Shown: positions 33,259 through 44,270 of the stretch, piece after piece
Position numbering within the stretch: position 1 is the first letter of the stretch
Layout: the number at the start of each line of letters is the position of its first letter
From: Balamuthia mandrillaris
Lineage: Eukaryota; Discosea; Longamoebia; Balamuthiidae
Assembly (NCBI GenBank): GCA_031835245.1
Contig: JAVKOQ010000097.1
Span: forward strand, 1-64,000
Direction: 5' to 3'
Length of the DNA: 64,000 nucleotides
Notes under the pieces: generated by a model
What the model was told of the DNA's origin: nothing
Databases searched by the model: none
The model's input: only the letters and a program-made list of their open reading frames with translations
Translations under genes and position numbers: made by a program

Positions 33259-35525
33259 ATGAAGTTTGGCAAGAAGTTGACCCGAAAGCTGGTGCCTGAG
33301 TGGCAAGGTCCGTTGGTGTGGAACATTTTTTTTTTGATTTGTGTGTGCTTGTTCCTTTTTTTTTCTGCTTTTGTTCCTCATCTCTCTTTTTTTTTTTGTC
33401 ATTTTCCAGGAAGTTACGTCCACTACAAAGCGCTCAAGCAACAGATCAAAAAGATCAAAAAAGCACGCGAGGCTTACTATGAAGCAAGAAGCAAACTCAC
33501 TGGTATACTTTTTTTTTTGTTACAAAAAAAACCTCCTCTTCTTCCGTCTTCCTTCCTCTTTCCTCTTTCCTCTCTTTCTGTTATTCTTTGTTTCTTGTTG
33601 CTGTTCATAACATACACACCATAGAGGTGACTGGCATTGCCCAAACTGTGGAGATCGACGTTTCTCTGTTGAAGGAAGACCTTAGGTTCTTTGAGTTGCT
33701 GGAACGAGAACTCGAAGTGTGCGAAGAGTTTTATCACGAACAACTCGATGCCGCCTACGAGAAGTTTTACGAACTAATCCAACAATTGATACAACTGGTA
33801 CTTTGCTTTATTCGCTGTTTGTTCCCACACTTGACACGCGTTAACACTCTCTTTCTCGTCCTATTCTCGCTCTCCCTTGTTTGTTGTTCGCTTCTCCGCT
33901 CTCTGCTATCTCTTTCATCTCGTCCGCTTGTTTGTGTCTGACTTCTCTCTTTCTTTCGTTCGTAAAGGACGTGATAGATGACTACACTCCCCCAGGCTAT
34001 GACAAGAACGCACGGTTGGATAATAACATTCCGGCGACCTCTCCGCGTGAGGTTGACAGAAAAGAGAAGAAGGAACAATCCAAACATTCCCGTAAGGCCC
34101 TTAAACAAAAGGAAGAGGACGATGAAGCAGACGAAGGAGATGAGGAGGCTGGAGGGTTGGATGATGTATCGCTACATAGTGGGGGCAGTTCCAGCGATGA
34201 TGAGGCTCTCGATGAGAACGAATATGCAGGTCACTCTGAACCACGATTGTCGCTGGATGAAACATATGACGCACAACGGGAATCCTCTGTTGGCCTGTTG
34301 GATAGCGTGCGTGACACCACAGAATGTCTTATCACCAGAAAGAACAAAACGATAAGAGCTCTGCAATATCAACGTGCAGAAAGAAAACGGAAGTATCCTA
34401 AACGAAGATCAATGCCTCGTGTGGTCAGCTCGCATCGTATTTTTGGTGGAAATTCCCCCTCTCCTCGCTCTTCTGATGAGGAACTGGGAGGAGACTATGA
34501 CGTCCCTGCATACCGTGATCATGAGCTTGGACTTTCGCCTGCAAGGCACAAACTGGTAATTGACATGAGCGGGATTCAAAGGCAAGCACTAAGGGGAGAT
34601 GAGAAAGTAGTATTTTCACTTGACTTGGGAAACAAACGAGCAAAAAAGCAAGCCTTGAAAACATTAAAGGTTAGTTATTCTGTTCTTATTCACTTTTTGT
34701 TTTTGTTTTTTTTTTTTTCAAAACATCTCGTCCTCTTTCTCACTCCGGTCGACAAATATTAGACTGCGTTTCAAGAACATTACAGAGGTCTGTGTCTATT
34801 AGAACAGTATTGCATGTTAAATACAGAAGGATTTGACAAGGCCCTAAAGAAGCATGACAAACATCTGGGTACAAGAGTACGCTATAAATACTTTGTCCAG
34901 ATTCGCAAAGACCACCAGTTTGTACAAATGAAACAATTGTACCTGCTGAAGACTGAGACAGAAAAATTATTTTGCTCTGCCTTCAGCCCTAACTGCAGAA
35001 AAAAGGGTATGCAGAAACTACGAATACCTGAAAAGCGGCCAGGGCTTGGTTGGTCTACGTTCCGGTTCGGCTTATTTGGAGGTAAATTTTTTCTCATTTG
35101 TATCTTCTACTCTTCCTTCTTCACTCTCTTTTCTCCTTTTCTTGTCTTAATACGCGTCTGATGATTTTGTGAAGGGGCTTCTTTGGCGCTTATGGTGGTG
35201 CTGGCATGTCTTTGTTTTGCTCTGGAACTTGACGATTCGGAATCTCCGCGTACGTATACCTTTCTATTCTTGTTTGTTTCTTTCTCCAAGTGGTTGCTTT
35301 TGAAATGGCTTTGCTAACCGATGTACCAATGAAGACCGTCCAGAAAGGCTGGATTCGATGTTAGTGGTTTACCGTATGATATTTGTACTGCTGTTGATGG
35401 TATGGGTGTGGGGAGTCGACGCCTACATCTGGACTAAAAATCGCATCAGCTACGCCTTCATATTCCGCTTTGACTCGCGTTCTCACATTCGATGGCAAAA
35501 CCTTTTGGAAGCTGCTGCTGGTGAG

Positions 35526-35570
<45 letters not shown>

Positions 35571-36724
35571 GAGGAGGGAGGAGGGAGGGAGAGAAGAGGG
35601 AGAGAAACGTGTATATTCTAACATAGCGATGACAGGGTTTACTATCATGTGGACATTCTCTTTCACGATGTACCTATTAAGCGAGGTGGACGTCCCTCCT
35701 TTCGGATGGTTGCAAGACGTCCCCTTTCAGCTCTTTCCTTTCAGCCTCCTCGTCTTAGCCGGTCTGATGATTATCGCGCAACAAGTCAAAGCCCGCTGGT
35801 GGCTTGTACGAAGCCTCACCAGAACTGTTTCCTCTCCCTTCTCTCGCCCCCTCTTTCCGGACATCTACATCGCTGAGCAGCTCTGCAGTTTGGTACTCTT
35901 CTTCAACGACCTACAGTACTCTCTCTGCTTCTTCCTTTCAGACGCATGGACTGGAGACGACGTCTGCTCTGATATCAGCCCTTACGTTAGACCTTGCATC
36001 ACGGCGTTGCCCTACTTCTGGCGCTTGATGCAGTGCCTCCGCAACTACAACGATGATCGTCGTCGTTGGTCTCACTTGATGCACGCTTTAACTTACGTCA
36101 GCGCCATCACCATCATCCTCGCCGCCACTCTCTTCTCTTTCTTGACTTCTCCGCCCTCTTCCTCCTCTTCGGCTTCCCCGGAATTCATTTGGTGGATCGT
36201 GTTTTGGGTGGCATTAATGGTTGTGGGTGTGGTTTATACCAGCTTTTGGGACATCAAGAAGGATTGGAACTTGGGCGACGCCACCGCTTCCCACAAGTTC
36301 CTTCGGGACCATATCATCTACTCTCCTTGGGTAACCCTTCTTCTCTTTTGCTCTTGAAGTTTCTTTCTCGTCGTTCCTTTCTTTCCTTCTTTCGATTCGA
36401 TACTGTGTGACTGACTTCAACAAACTAAAATAGTATTATTACTCTGCGATGATATCCAACTGCCTGATGAGAGGCTTGTGGGCATTAACCATCTCCTCCG
36501 GGGCGTTGATCCAGTTGCTCCCCTCCTCCGCCTCCGGGGTGATGATAACGGTCTTGGCCTGCGTGGAGGTTTTGCGAAGGGGGCAGTGGAACCTGTTCAA
36601 GCTGGAGAACGAGCAGCTGAACAACATCGGAAAGTCCCAGGCCATTCGCGATGTGAAGCTGAAGCTGCCCGTCTCAGAGTATGGGCATGAGCTGCGGGCG
36701 TTCAGCAAATTGGACAGTGTATAA
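33259..36724 (+). CDS. XPR1: SPX-EXS phosphate exporter (XPR1/SYG1 family)
   Basis: Nine exons: 33259-33307, 33410-33502, 33625-33797, 33968-34669, 34763-35081, 35175-35249, 35335-35520, 35636-36330 and 36434-36724; 860 residues. The N-terminal SPX domain starts MKFGKKLTRKLVPEW, continues YKALKQQIKKIKK, and is completed after a 200-residue acidic linker by NTEGFDKALKKHDKHLG; its Lys cluster binds inositol pyrophosphates. Several membrane helices follow, then the EXS domain (RFDSRSHIRWQNLLEAAAGF, then FNDLQYSLCFFLSDAW, LPYFWRLMQCLRNYNDDRR and DIKKDWNLGD). XPR1 exports phosphate across the plasma membrane or endosomes. In the acidic linker the gene is otherwise low complexity. Intron 7 (35521-35635) carries a GA run on the sense strand, the opposite of its neighbours. 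Confidence 0.93.
35530..35568 (+). repeat. (GA)n microsatellite in XPR1-like intron 7
   Basis: Purine run on the sense strand just after the GTGAGT donor; the other dinucleotide introns I checked have CT on the sense strand. Confidence 0.9.
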
Positions 36725-37135
36725 AGAAAAAGAAGAAGAAGAACAAGAAGAACAAGAAGTAGAAGAAGAATAAATAAAGAGATGAGGGTTGAACAACAAC
36801 AACAACAACAACAACGAAACGCAAAGTGATATTCACCTTCAGCAACCGATTTTTCTTGTTCTTCTTCGCTCAACCGCTTTTGCGATTAATAATGAAGGCG
36901 GCGGCAATGTGGCATGTGGCGCCAAATTATCTGGCGTAAAAAGAAAGGGACAAGTTCAGCGAGCCCTCCCCAGAAAATGGCATGGATAGGCCACCATTGT
37001 GGCATTTTTCGACTTTTCCTATTTTTTGAGGCGGTCAAGAAAACGTGAAGCAGCTAGCGTTACCCCGCCAGACAACTTTTATAGCTTTTTCCTTTTCCCT
37101 CCGAAGGATAACGATCACCCAACAAACAGAGCACC
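36725..37135. other. Spacer between XPR1-like and RING-CH genes
   Basis: GAA/CAA runs in the XPR1-like 3' flank, then unique sequence. A TTTGGCGCC-like element on the minus strand near 36918-36928 resembles an E2F half-site palindrome upstream of the RING-CH gene; a single match is weak evidence. No gene. Confidence 0.4.
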
Positions 37136-38379
37136 ATGGCGTCGATGAAGAAGCCGGATATCGCCCCTAGCGGAGGGGATGAGTATGTCAGACTTATGGC
37201 CGGGGGCAGCCGAACCGAACCTGAGGCCGCCCTGGAAATGACAACCTCCTCTGCCGCCACCACCGTTCGTCATAGCCCACGCGCCCACGGTGAGGAGCTC
37301 GAGTGCAGGAACTGTCATGATACAGAAGGAGACGACTTTATTGCTCCATGGTTTGTCTTTATTTTTTATTATTGCTATGTTCTTGTCGTTTCTCTTGTTT
37401 CTTTCTTCCTTTTCCATCTTGTTCGTTTCATTCTTTGTAAGCGGTTGTTCGCGTGTGTATAGCTGACACGAACTTGGGTAAACGTTTTTGTTTGTTAAGC
37501 CGTTACAGGAAGCATAAAGTGGGTGCACCGCCGCTGCCTAAACGAATGGAGGGCCGTCAGCCCTAACCCGACCAGCTTTTCCCGCTGCGACGTTTGCCAC
37601 CAAGGTTTGCGCAACCTCTTTTGTCATTTATTTTGTTTCTCTCTCTCGGTTTCTTCTCTGTTCCTCTGCTTCTCGCTTCGTTTCTCTCTCTCTCTCTCTC
37701 TCTTCCTCCCTCCTCCTCTCTCTCTCTCTTTGCTCTCTCTCTCTCTCTCGCTGCTTTCGTTTCTCTCTGCTCTCTCACGCTCTCTATTGCTGCTTTGTTC
37801 AATAACAAACAATGCAAACAGACTATCAAATGGAGTTTGTGGGAGAGAGCAAAGGCTGTCCAAAGTGTTACTTTGCCTTCCTGCTGAGCAGAGACTTTCT
37901 CGTCTTCTTCCTGAGCATAAACCTGTTTGCCTTCCTCTGCAGCCTCTTTCTGTGGGGAGTGGACAGAGACAGAGCACGAGACAAAGTCTTCACGGAGTGG
38001 CTCGATTGGGCTAATCCGCCGCCGCTCTTTTTGGACTGGCTCTACGGATGGTTGTTGTTCTTCTTCATCGTTGGCATCTTGAGCATAATGGCTGCCATCA
38101 TGGCTTGGCTCGACTTGTGCTGCTGCACTCCTCCGACCTATAGTACTTATAACTATGGTTTGTATTTGTATTTGTTGTTTTTGTTGTGTTGTTCTTGTTC
38201 CTTCTCTTTGTTCCGAAAGCTGATAATGCATTTTTACAGGTTGGGGAGGTTATTATTGTTGGGTATGTTATGTGCCACCAAGCAATGGTGGCTCCGACTG
38301 CGATTGTGGTGGTTGTTCAGGCTGTGACGGTGACTGTAACGGCAACAACGACGGTTCCATTTTGATTGTTTTGGTAAGA

Positions 38380-38421
<42 letters not shown>

Positions 38422-38651
38422 TGTGTTGTTCGTTTTGGCACTCACTGACTGAGCAACTCAATAACAAGGCGGTGATTGTCATAATAATCATTGTGGTAGG
38501 TCTGATCGTGGCGACGGTGATGGGAGTGATGTTAGGCATTCGCATCGTGAAGAGGCATTGGCATGTTCTCCACGCGAGGAGGGAGGCTGGCTCTTGGCAG
38601 GTCGTGGATCTTGCCTCACCATCATACACTGCTGGTGAAGATATTGTATAA
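37136..38651 (+). CDS. RING-CH (MARCH-type) membrane E3 ubiquitin ligase
   Basis: Six exons: 37136-37350, an 11-nt microexon 37442-37452, 37509-37604, 37822-38157, 38240-38373 and 38469-38651; 324 residues. With the microexon the RING-CH C4HC3 finger is complete: CRNC, then CGC supplied largely by the microexon, WVHRRCLNEW, then CDVC. Without it two zinc ligands are lost and the frame breaks. Three hydrophobic segments follow (about SRDFLVFFLSINLFAFLC, WLYGWLLFFFIVGILSIMAA and ILIVLAVIVIIIIVVGLIV), with a Cys/Gly/Asn-rich loop (GSDCDCGGCSGCDGDC) between the second and third. MARCH-type ligases ubiquitinate membrane proteins from the cytosolic face. The microexon is inferred from ligand spacing and phase, not from transcripts. 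Confidence 0.82.
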
Positions 38652-38784
38652 AGTAAAACTGCTTCTCTCATCTCCTCTCTTTGCTCTTCTCTTTTAGATG
38701 CTGACCAAAAGACTTTCATTAGGGAAACCTAAAGTTCATTGGATAAAATAAGGGGCCACCTTGTGGCTACTGAAGAACGTTTGT

Positions 38785-39460
38785 TCAGTTTTGGTCGACC
38801 CACATAATACCCACAGCACCAATGATGGAATCTCCGCTCTCAAAGTCGATGACCATGTTGAGGGTGATGGTGCCCCTGGCATCCTTGTAAGCACCAAAGC
38901 CTTGGGTTACGTGAAGAACACAACCGGTGGTGTAGTACTTGTCGTCAATGTTCTGCAAGGCATGCTCGGCTTCGTTCTTGAACAACATGGAGTGGTCGTT
39001 GTGTGTCTGGTGAATACCGAAGGTGAGGTTTCCAGTGACAGTCACTAGCTGGTTAGTGCTACCAAGAACCATCTCAAGCTGTTTTAAGGAGATTGAAGAG
39101 AAGAGAGACCGTGTTAGTGAAATAATGCAAAAAAGAAAAAATCAGTAGCACCAACCGTAAGAACAGATACGCTTCCCATGAGGCCCTTGTAATCAAAGTT
39201 CACGGTACCGTTGCCGTTAATCCTTGTGACAAAGGACTGAGATTGGGCCTTGAAGACTCCATCGTAGTAGTTGAGGTGTGTCTGGTCTTCGATGAACTTG
39301 CCAGTGTAGGCCAACACGAAGTCCAACTAGAGAGAGAGAGAGAAAGAGTTTAGTTGATCGGTCTCAATTGTGTGGAAGAGCAACATACCCTTTGGAGTTC
39401 AGCAGAAACCAAGGCGAAAGAGGCCACAGCCAGAAGAGCGAAGAGAGCAAGCTTGTTCAT
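38785..39460 (-). CDS. Small secreted protein of unknown family
   Basis: Three exons: 39460-39389, 39326-39156 and 39078-38785 (both introns phase 0); 178 residues. Exon 1 is a near-perfect signal peptide (MNKLALFALLAVASFALVSA) with a likely cleavage after VSA. The mature protein of about 158 residues is short-stranded and Gly/Thr/Val-rich with one Cys, with possible N-glycosylation sites (NGT, NLT, NDH is not one). The stretch HVTQGFGAYKDARGTITLN recalls the 'G-G-x-G-x-F/Y-x-x-A-x-G' turn of allene-oxide-cyclase/dirigent-type beta barrels, but the match is weak. Function unknown. It is divergent from the C2 gene and converges on the RING-CH gene (stops 134 bp apart). Confidence 0.75.
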
Positions 39461-39899
39461 CTTTGTGTTATGTGTTGGTGGTGAGTTGTGAAGAAAGAAA
39501 AAAAAAAGAATAACACGAACACTTGAGAACATAAATTTTTTGGGACACCTAAAATTACGTGCATAAACAAACCAAGCGCTTTTGACCGAAAGGACAAGGT
39601 ATTTTTTCCAAATGCGGTCCTGTTAGGATTTTCGTTGTCCCATTGATCGGCTTGATCTTGGCGCCATCTTAGTCCTGGTAGGATTTTACTAAGGTCCAAA
39701 ACATGAATAAACTGGATTGTTTCGCCAACGGACAATCTCCTTATTTAGATAATTTTTCCCGAAATAGGATCGGAATTTTAATTATTTAGAATACGTTTGG
39801 AACGCGAAAAATGCATCACATGTACACAACCGGTGCACAATCTTTGCGCACGTGTAACGTCTCCAAAACAAAAAATAAATCATAAATAAAAAAAAAGAG

Positions 39900-40860
39900 A
39901 TGTTGAGCGATAGTGGAAGCGGTGTGGTGCGTCAAAGCCGGCAACGTCTTGAGGCTGCTCTCAAAGATGGTACCGCCAGAGGTGCCCTCCTTGTTAAAAG
40001 TATTCCTTCTCCTTCTTCTTTTTTTTTTGGAGAAGGAATAAACCGATTAACGGGAAACAAACAATGATGCATAGTGATCAAAGGAGAAGGTCTGACGGCG
40101 GCTGATGTGGGAGGGACGAGCGACCCGTACGCCCTCGTGGGGCTTTATAAAGAGCAGCTGTGGGCAGACCGGCATAAGCCCTTGAAGGACTTGAGCAAGA
40201 AGACGGCCGTCAAGACCAAAATCATCAAGAAGACGTTGGATCCTGTTTGGGACCAAGTTCTTGAAATGTACTTTTCTTCTTTTTCTTTTGTCGTGTTTTT
40301 AGTTTCGTCTCTCTCTCTCTCCACCTCTCCTCTTGTCCTCTTTCTTGCATCCAAGAAGCTGGCTGATGTTTTGTTTGGTGGAATGCTGTTATCATCATCC
40401 CATTCACACAACACAAGTCCTATCACGCAAAAGAGTTTAAAGAACAAATGCGGTATTCGTGTACAGATATGGGACTGGGATAGAGCCTCTGGTTTGCCAT
40501 TCGCTTCTCTCCTCTTGCTCTCTTTTCCTTTCCTCTGCTCTCCTTTTAATCTCTTCTTGTTCTTCTTCTTCTTCTTCTTCTTCTTCTTCTTCTTCTTCTT
40601 CTTCTTCTTCTTCTTCTTCTTCTTCTTCTTCTTCATTCTCAACGCATGCATTATCTCAAACAGGGGATGACTTTCTGGGAGAAACAGCGTTTCTCTGGAG
40701 CGAGGTGGTGGCCAACATGGACACGAGCACGCCAGGCAGCTTCGCAGCAGCGCCCCTCACCAGGGAGCTGCAACCGCGCAACGCCGTCAAGAAGAAGGAC
40801 GACCTCAAGGTGCAGGGCAGCGTGCAGCTTGCCTTTGCTTGGCGCCCCGATGAGCATTGA
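39900..40860 (+). CDS. C2-domain protein
   Basis: Clear coding pieces are 39900-39999, 40075-about 40268, 40443-40491 and 40664-40860. The product has a short N-terminal tail, then a single C2 domain: ALLVKMIKGEGLTAADVGGT, SDPYALVGL, TLDPVWDQ, CGIRVQIWDWDRASGDDFLG, ending LKVQGSVQLAFAW. Asp residues at the SDPY, WDWD and GDDFLG loops are those that bind Ca2+ in C2 domains, so Ca-dependent lipid binding is plausible. The join between 40268 and 40443 is unresolved: the GTAC donor after LEM leaves a phase that the AAAG acceptor before NKCG does not match, so a small extra exon (perhaps near 40353-40380) or another donor is likely. Intron 4 holds a long TTC run. Only 82 bp separate its stop from the next start. 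Confidence 0.75.
40560..40634 (+). repeat. (TTC)n microsatellite, about 25 units
   Basis: Uninterrupted TTC run on the sense strand in the last intron of the C2-domain gene. Poly-Lys frames on the opposite strand are artefacts. Confidence 0.95.
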
Positions 40861-40942
40861 TACTCTTTCTTGGTGTTGTTATACTGTACCGCTCTTTAGG
40901 GAGCTATATTGTTCTTGTAAAACTCAAAAAAGAAAAAGAAAG

Positions 40943-42695
40943 ATGGACCAAGGTAATGCCTCCTCTCAGGAAGAGCTCGCCGAAGGAGAAGAAGCAACAA
41001 CAGGGGCGTGGGAAGACCTACAAACAGCGCTTCGCCTGCAAGGAGGTATCCTCTTCTTGGCTCCCGCTTTCGTAGGTCGGGAGAGGTTCGCTGCTCCTCG
41101 CCTTACTTTTTTTTTTGGCTCTAGAGCTCCCTCATCTTCATCTTTTCTTCTTCTGTTTTTAGCTATTGTGGCCGTGATGTGATCGCACCCAACAGCGACC
41201 GAAGCAAGCACGGGGACGAAAGAGGGTACGTGCCGGTGGAGCGCTGGGTGGCCTCCGCCACCAAAGCCTGCAACCAACTTCCAAAGCCCGACGAAGGTCT
41301 CTCCTCCTTGTTGCTCCCCAGCGGCCGCTCCATGTTGCTCTCCTCCGCCATCTCTTTGGAAGAGAGCAAGAGGAGAGGAGACGGAGGAGGAGGAGTTCTA
41401 TTTGGAGGTTATACCTCTCGATGGCCGTTGATAAAGGTATTGGATATCGGAGGGAAGCCCGTTTGTCCTTCTTTCGCCTCTGCCACAGAGAAGAGTGGAG
41501 AACAAGAGGGGAAGAAGATGGAAGTCCCTCCGATTCCTGTGCATGTGCATGCTGGCACGTACGACCCGAAGGAGGGTCGTTTGGTGGGTCCCGGGAAGTT
41601 GGAGGCCTACTTCTTCCCACCAGTGAAGAGCGTGCCGCCTTACTGCCATCGCTTCGAGGAGAAGAAGGAGGATTGGGGCCGGGTGGTATCGCGGTTGGGC
41701 CTGGTGGAAGGCACCACCAAGGAGCAGTTGGTGGCGGCCGTTGGCCGGTTCGCCCTGGATGACTCGCTCTATGCTCTCTGTAACGAATATGAGATCAAAG
41801 GTTTGCGTTTTGTTCGTGTTCTCTCTCTCTCTCTCTCTCTTCTCTCTTCTCTCTCTCTCTCTGTGCTTTCAGTTCTAAGCATCGCCCCATGGGGGGGGAA
41901 GCAGAATACGAGGGATGGATCATTCGACCGAAAGTATTGCACTCACCAGGGCCCTATCCCACCATCGAAATGCAACTTCCTCAAGGTTCTTCTTCTCTTC
42001 TTTTCTCTTTCTTCTTCGCATCAACTAAACTCTCTCCACGCGAAGACGACTTTAACTTTTTGGGATGGGAGTTGGGCTGCCCTATATGCCACACTCACAG
42101 TGAGGAGGAGGATGGCCAAGAGGTCGACGAGGAGAGCAAAAGGCGATGGCAAGAGGCCAGAGAAAACCTGCTGCTGAGGGGAATGAAGGACGAGAGGCAA
42201 GTGGTCGAACTGGCGGTCGATTGGGAGCGCTGCACAGACCCCCACTTTGAGCAGACCAACAAAAGGAAGAGCCGGCTCCTTCAAAGCGGGGCTTGGGGCA
42301 GACTCTTGCGCATCTTCTTTGATGAGTTCGATGGTTTGTCTCCTTCATTTGCGTTCACGACCATCTTGGCTATAACGTGTTTGTTTGTGTGGTGCTCTCT
42401 TTAAAAAATAGGAGAAGTTGTGGAGCTGAACGCAGGGGCAAGCTTTACTCATCACCATCACCATCATCGTCGTTGTGATGACGAAGGAGAAAGAAGCGAG
42501 CAGCAACCGTGTGCAGGTTTGGTGTGGAGCGGGCGAGGCACCGTCAATGGACATGCTGTGGACGCGATGGAGGCCACCAGGCAAGAGTTTGTGGTGAGCA
42601 TGCAGGTGGAGGCCTTGCACGTCGTCGATACTTCCACGACGCAGCCGCTTATTCTCTTCTTGTTCTTTCCCTTCCAATTGAGCGATGAATTGTAA
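40943..42695 (+). CDS. Hypothetical protein with cupin-like segments
   Basis: Five exons: 40943-41085, 41163-41800, 41905-41985, 42046-42333 and 42412-42695 (phases 2,1,1,1); 477 residues. I do not recognise the family firmly. Two stretches look cupin-like: PPIPVHVHAG with GPGKLEAYFFPPV (about residues 165-200), and near the C-terminus EVVELNAG then a natural His6 run, GLVWSGRGTVNGHAVDA. A CPICH pair occurs at about residue 305. The middle (GRFALDDSLYALCNEY, GWIIRPKVLHSPGPYPTIE) is well structured and conserved-looking. A bicupin such as an isomerase-like or storage-type protein is possible, but this is a guess. The junction of exons 1 and 2 was chosen by frame; an alternative donor nearby would change a few residues. 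Confidence 0.62.
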
Positions 42696-43008
42696 GCTCC
42701 GTGCTTTACTTTCCTATTCCATGCCCACTATGCGCATTCTTGTTGAGTGCAACAAAAGAAAAAAAAGACAGTGTAAGCGAGGCGAATGCAAATGATAAAA
42801 CACAACTAAGAAAGGAGAGAAAGAAAAGGAGAGACTAAAGACTCAGACAGTACGAATATTTTAAAATATAATCATGGAAGTCATTTCCACTTTGTGGAGT
42901 AGACTCAAAAGAAGTTTTTGTCATCACTTTCAACAACCAACAGCACATACACACTCAAGAGGCAAAAAAGACCGAAGGTTTTACCTGAGGCACAGAGACG
43001 AACGACCA
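42696..43008. other. Convergent 3' spacer
   Basis: Space between the stop codons of the cupin-like gene (+) and the FAM204A homologue (-). A-rich, no gene seen. Confidence 0.4.
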
Positions 43009-43983
43009 TTACATGTTGCCTTTGCGCTCCCATCGATGCTTTGAATCAAAACTGTGTTTTTTGCAAAAAATTTCTTAAGATGCCGAAAAGAAGACAAGAC
43101 AAAGAAGGCGAATAGTACCTCCATATCAATTTCGCTTTTTTCTTCCTTCTAGCTTCCAACTTTGCCTCTTCTGCTTTGATGTGCTCGGCATAGTCTTTTC
43201 GCTCTTTAGCCTCTTTAATCTGGGCTCGCACCTGCTCCTTGCACAGCTGAGTGCTCAACTTGTCCGCATAATCAAAGTCACCTTCCTGGATGGCACGATC
43301 GATGCGCTGCTCCAGCTTGGTGCGAGGAGCAAGGCGCCCCGGAGGAAGAGTTTGCAGAGCAGGGATCTCGAGAAAGGGGCCAAGGTCTTCCAAGGAGCGC
43401 GGTTGGCTGTCCGCAGAGTGTTCAGCTTTACGCTTTCGAGGGGCAGAGCTTGCCGTCTCCAAGTTGACCAGTTTTCGCTCTTCAGGATCTTGAACTTCTT
43501 TGCTCACTGCGTGTGCAAAAAGTACAGAAAAAAAATGTTAAGAAATATGGAAAAAAACACAAAAATGAACACAAAGGAAAAGTGAAGTATCAGACAAATA
43601 GCATCAATGTATCACCAAATATTTTGGTCTGTTCAGGTCTCCAATTGATGTTTCCTCATCATTTAAACTCGCATCCACGAGAGAAAGGAATACACGCAGA
43701 CACAAAAAACAAAAAAACTACCTTTGGAGAGGGCTTTGGCTTTGAGCCGAGCGACTCTCTTTTGCTCCGTGCGCTGGTCGCAGCGAGCAATGGCATCCCG
43801 TTTGTCACGCAGTGCCAAAAGGCGCTGCCGTCTCTCCTCTGTTTTGGAGGACGGCGGAAGGGAGGCAGGACAAGAGACCTCGCTCTCCCCTTTGGATGGT
43901 GGTGGCGGCGAAACCGCGCGGTACGATGGTTCGTCCGCAGTGTGTGCGGAAACTTTGCTTGCACGATCAAGTAGTGGTTCCAT
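43009..43983 (-). CDS. FAM204A homologue
   Basis: Three exons: 43983-43722, 43506-43119 and 43051-43009 (phases 1, 2); 230 residues. The conserved C-terminal half reads LEQRIDRAIQEGDFDYADKL, STQLCKEQV, RRKKKAKLIW and the terminal FDSKHRWERKGNM. This matches the C-terminal block of animal FAM204A ([20 protein letters not shown] ... WGFEAKKRWETKSNM) with the same spacing. The family is small, charged and of unknown function. The N-terminal half is hydrophilic with an SPPPPSK stretch. Family assignment rests on remembered vertebrate sequence and should be tested by profile search. It is divergent from RPL8, with 287 bp between the start codons. Confidence 0.72.
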
Positions 43984-44270
43984 ACATCCTCTTGTCCGCA
44001 GCGACAGGCTTCGTGTGTGTGTTTGTAAACGAAAAACAAAAGAAATAGAAAAAAACAAAAATAAACGAAACCACTATGCTTGAGGGGTAATCTGTTAAGA
44101 TTTTGAAACTCCGGACACACTCCTACTGGTTGTTCGAAGCGAAATTTCGATAGACGTATCGAGAGAAGGATCCTGCGTCATCCCCGTTTTTATCTTTTCC
44201 TTTCCATTTTTTTGGTTCCTCAGTACTCCAGCAGAAGCCGCCCGACGGACAGAGAGAGGACCTTGCTAAC
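43984..44270. promoter_or_regulatory. Compact divergent promoter, FAM204A homologue / RPL8
   Basis: Only 287 bp separate the two divergent start codons, so both promoters and 5' leaders must fit here. A pyrimidine-rich run (about 44185-44220) precedes the RPL8 start, as expected of a ribosomal-protein leader. Confidence 0.5.

Noticed and set aside
36905-36935. E2F-like TTTGGCGCC element, with a similar GGCGGGAA near 32450
   Set aside because: Single short matches; the one at 32450 falls within the Ras remnant coding frame.
40145-40651. Poly-Lys frame on the minus strand
   Set aside because: Created by the TTC microsatellite in an intron of the C2 gene.
42450-42468. His6 run suggesting a cloning tag
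   Set aside because: Lies in the middle of a genomic exon and is one of several homopolymer tracts here (see also the Myb gene).
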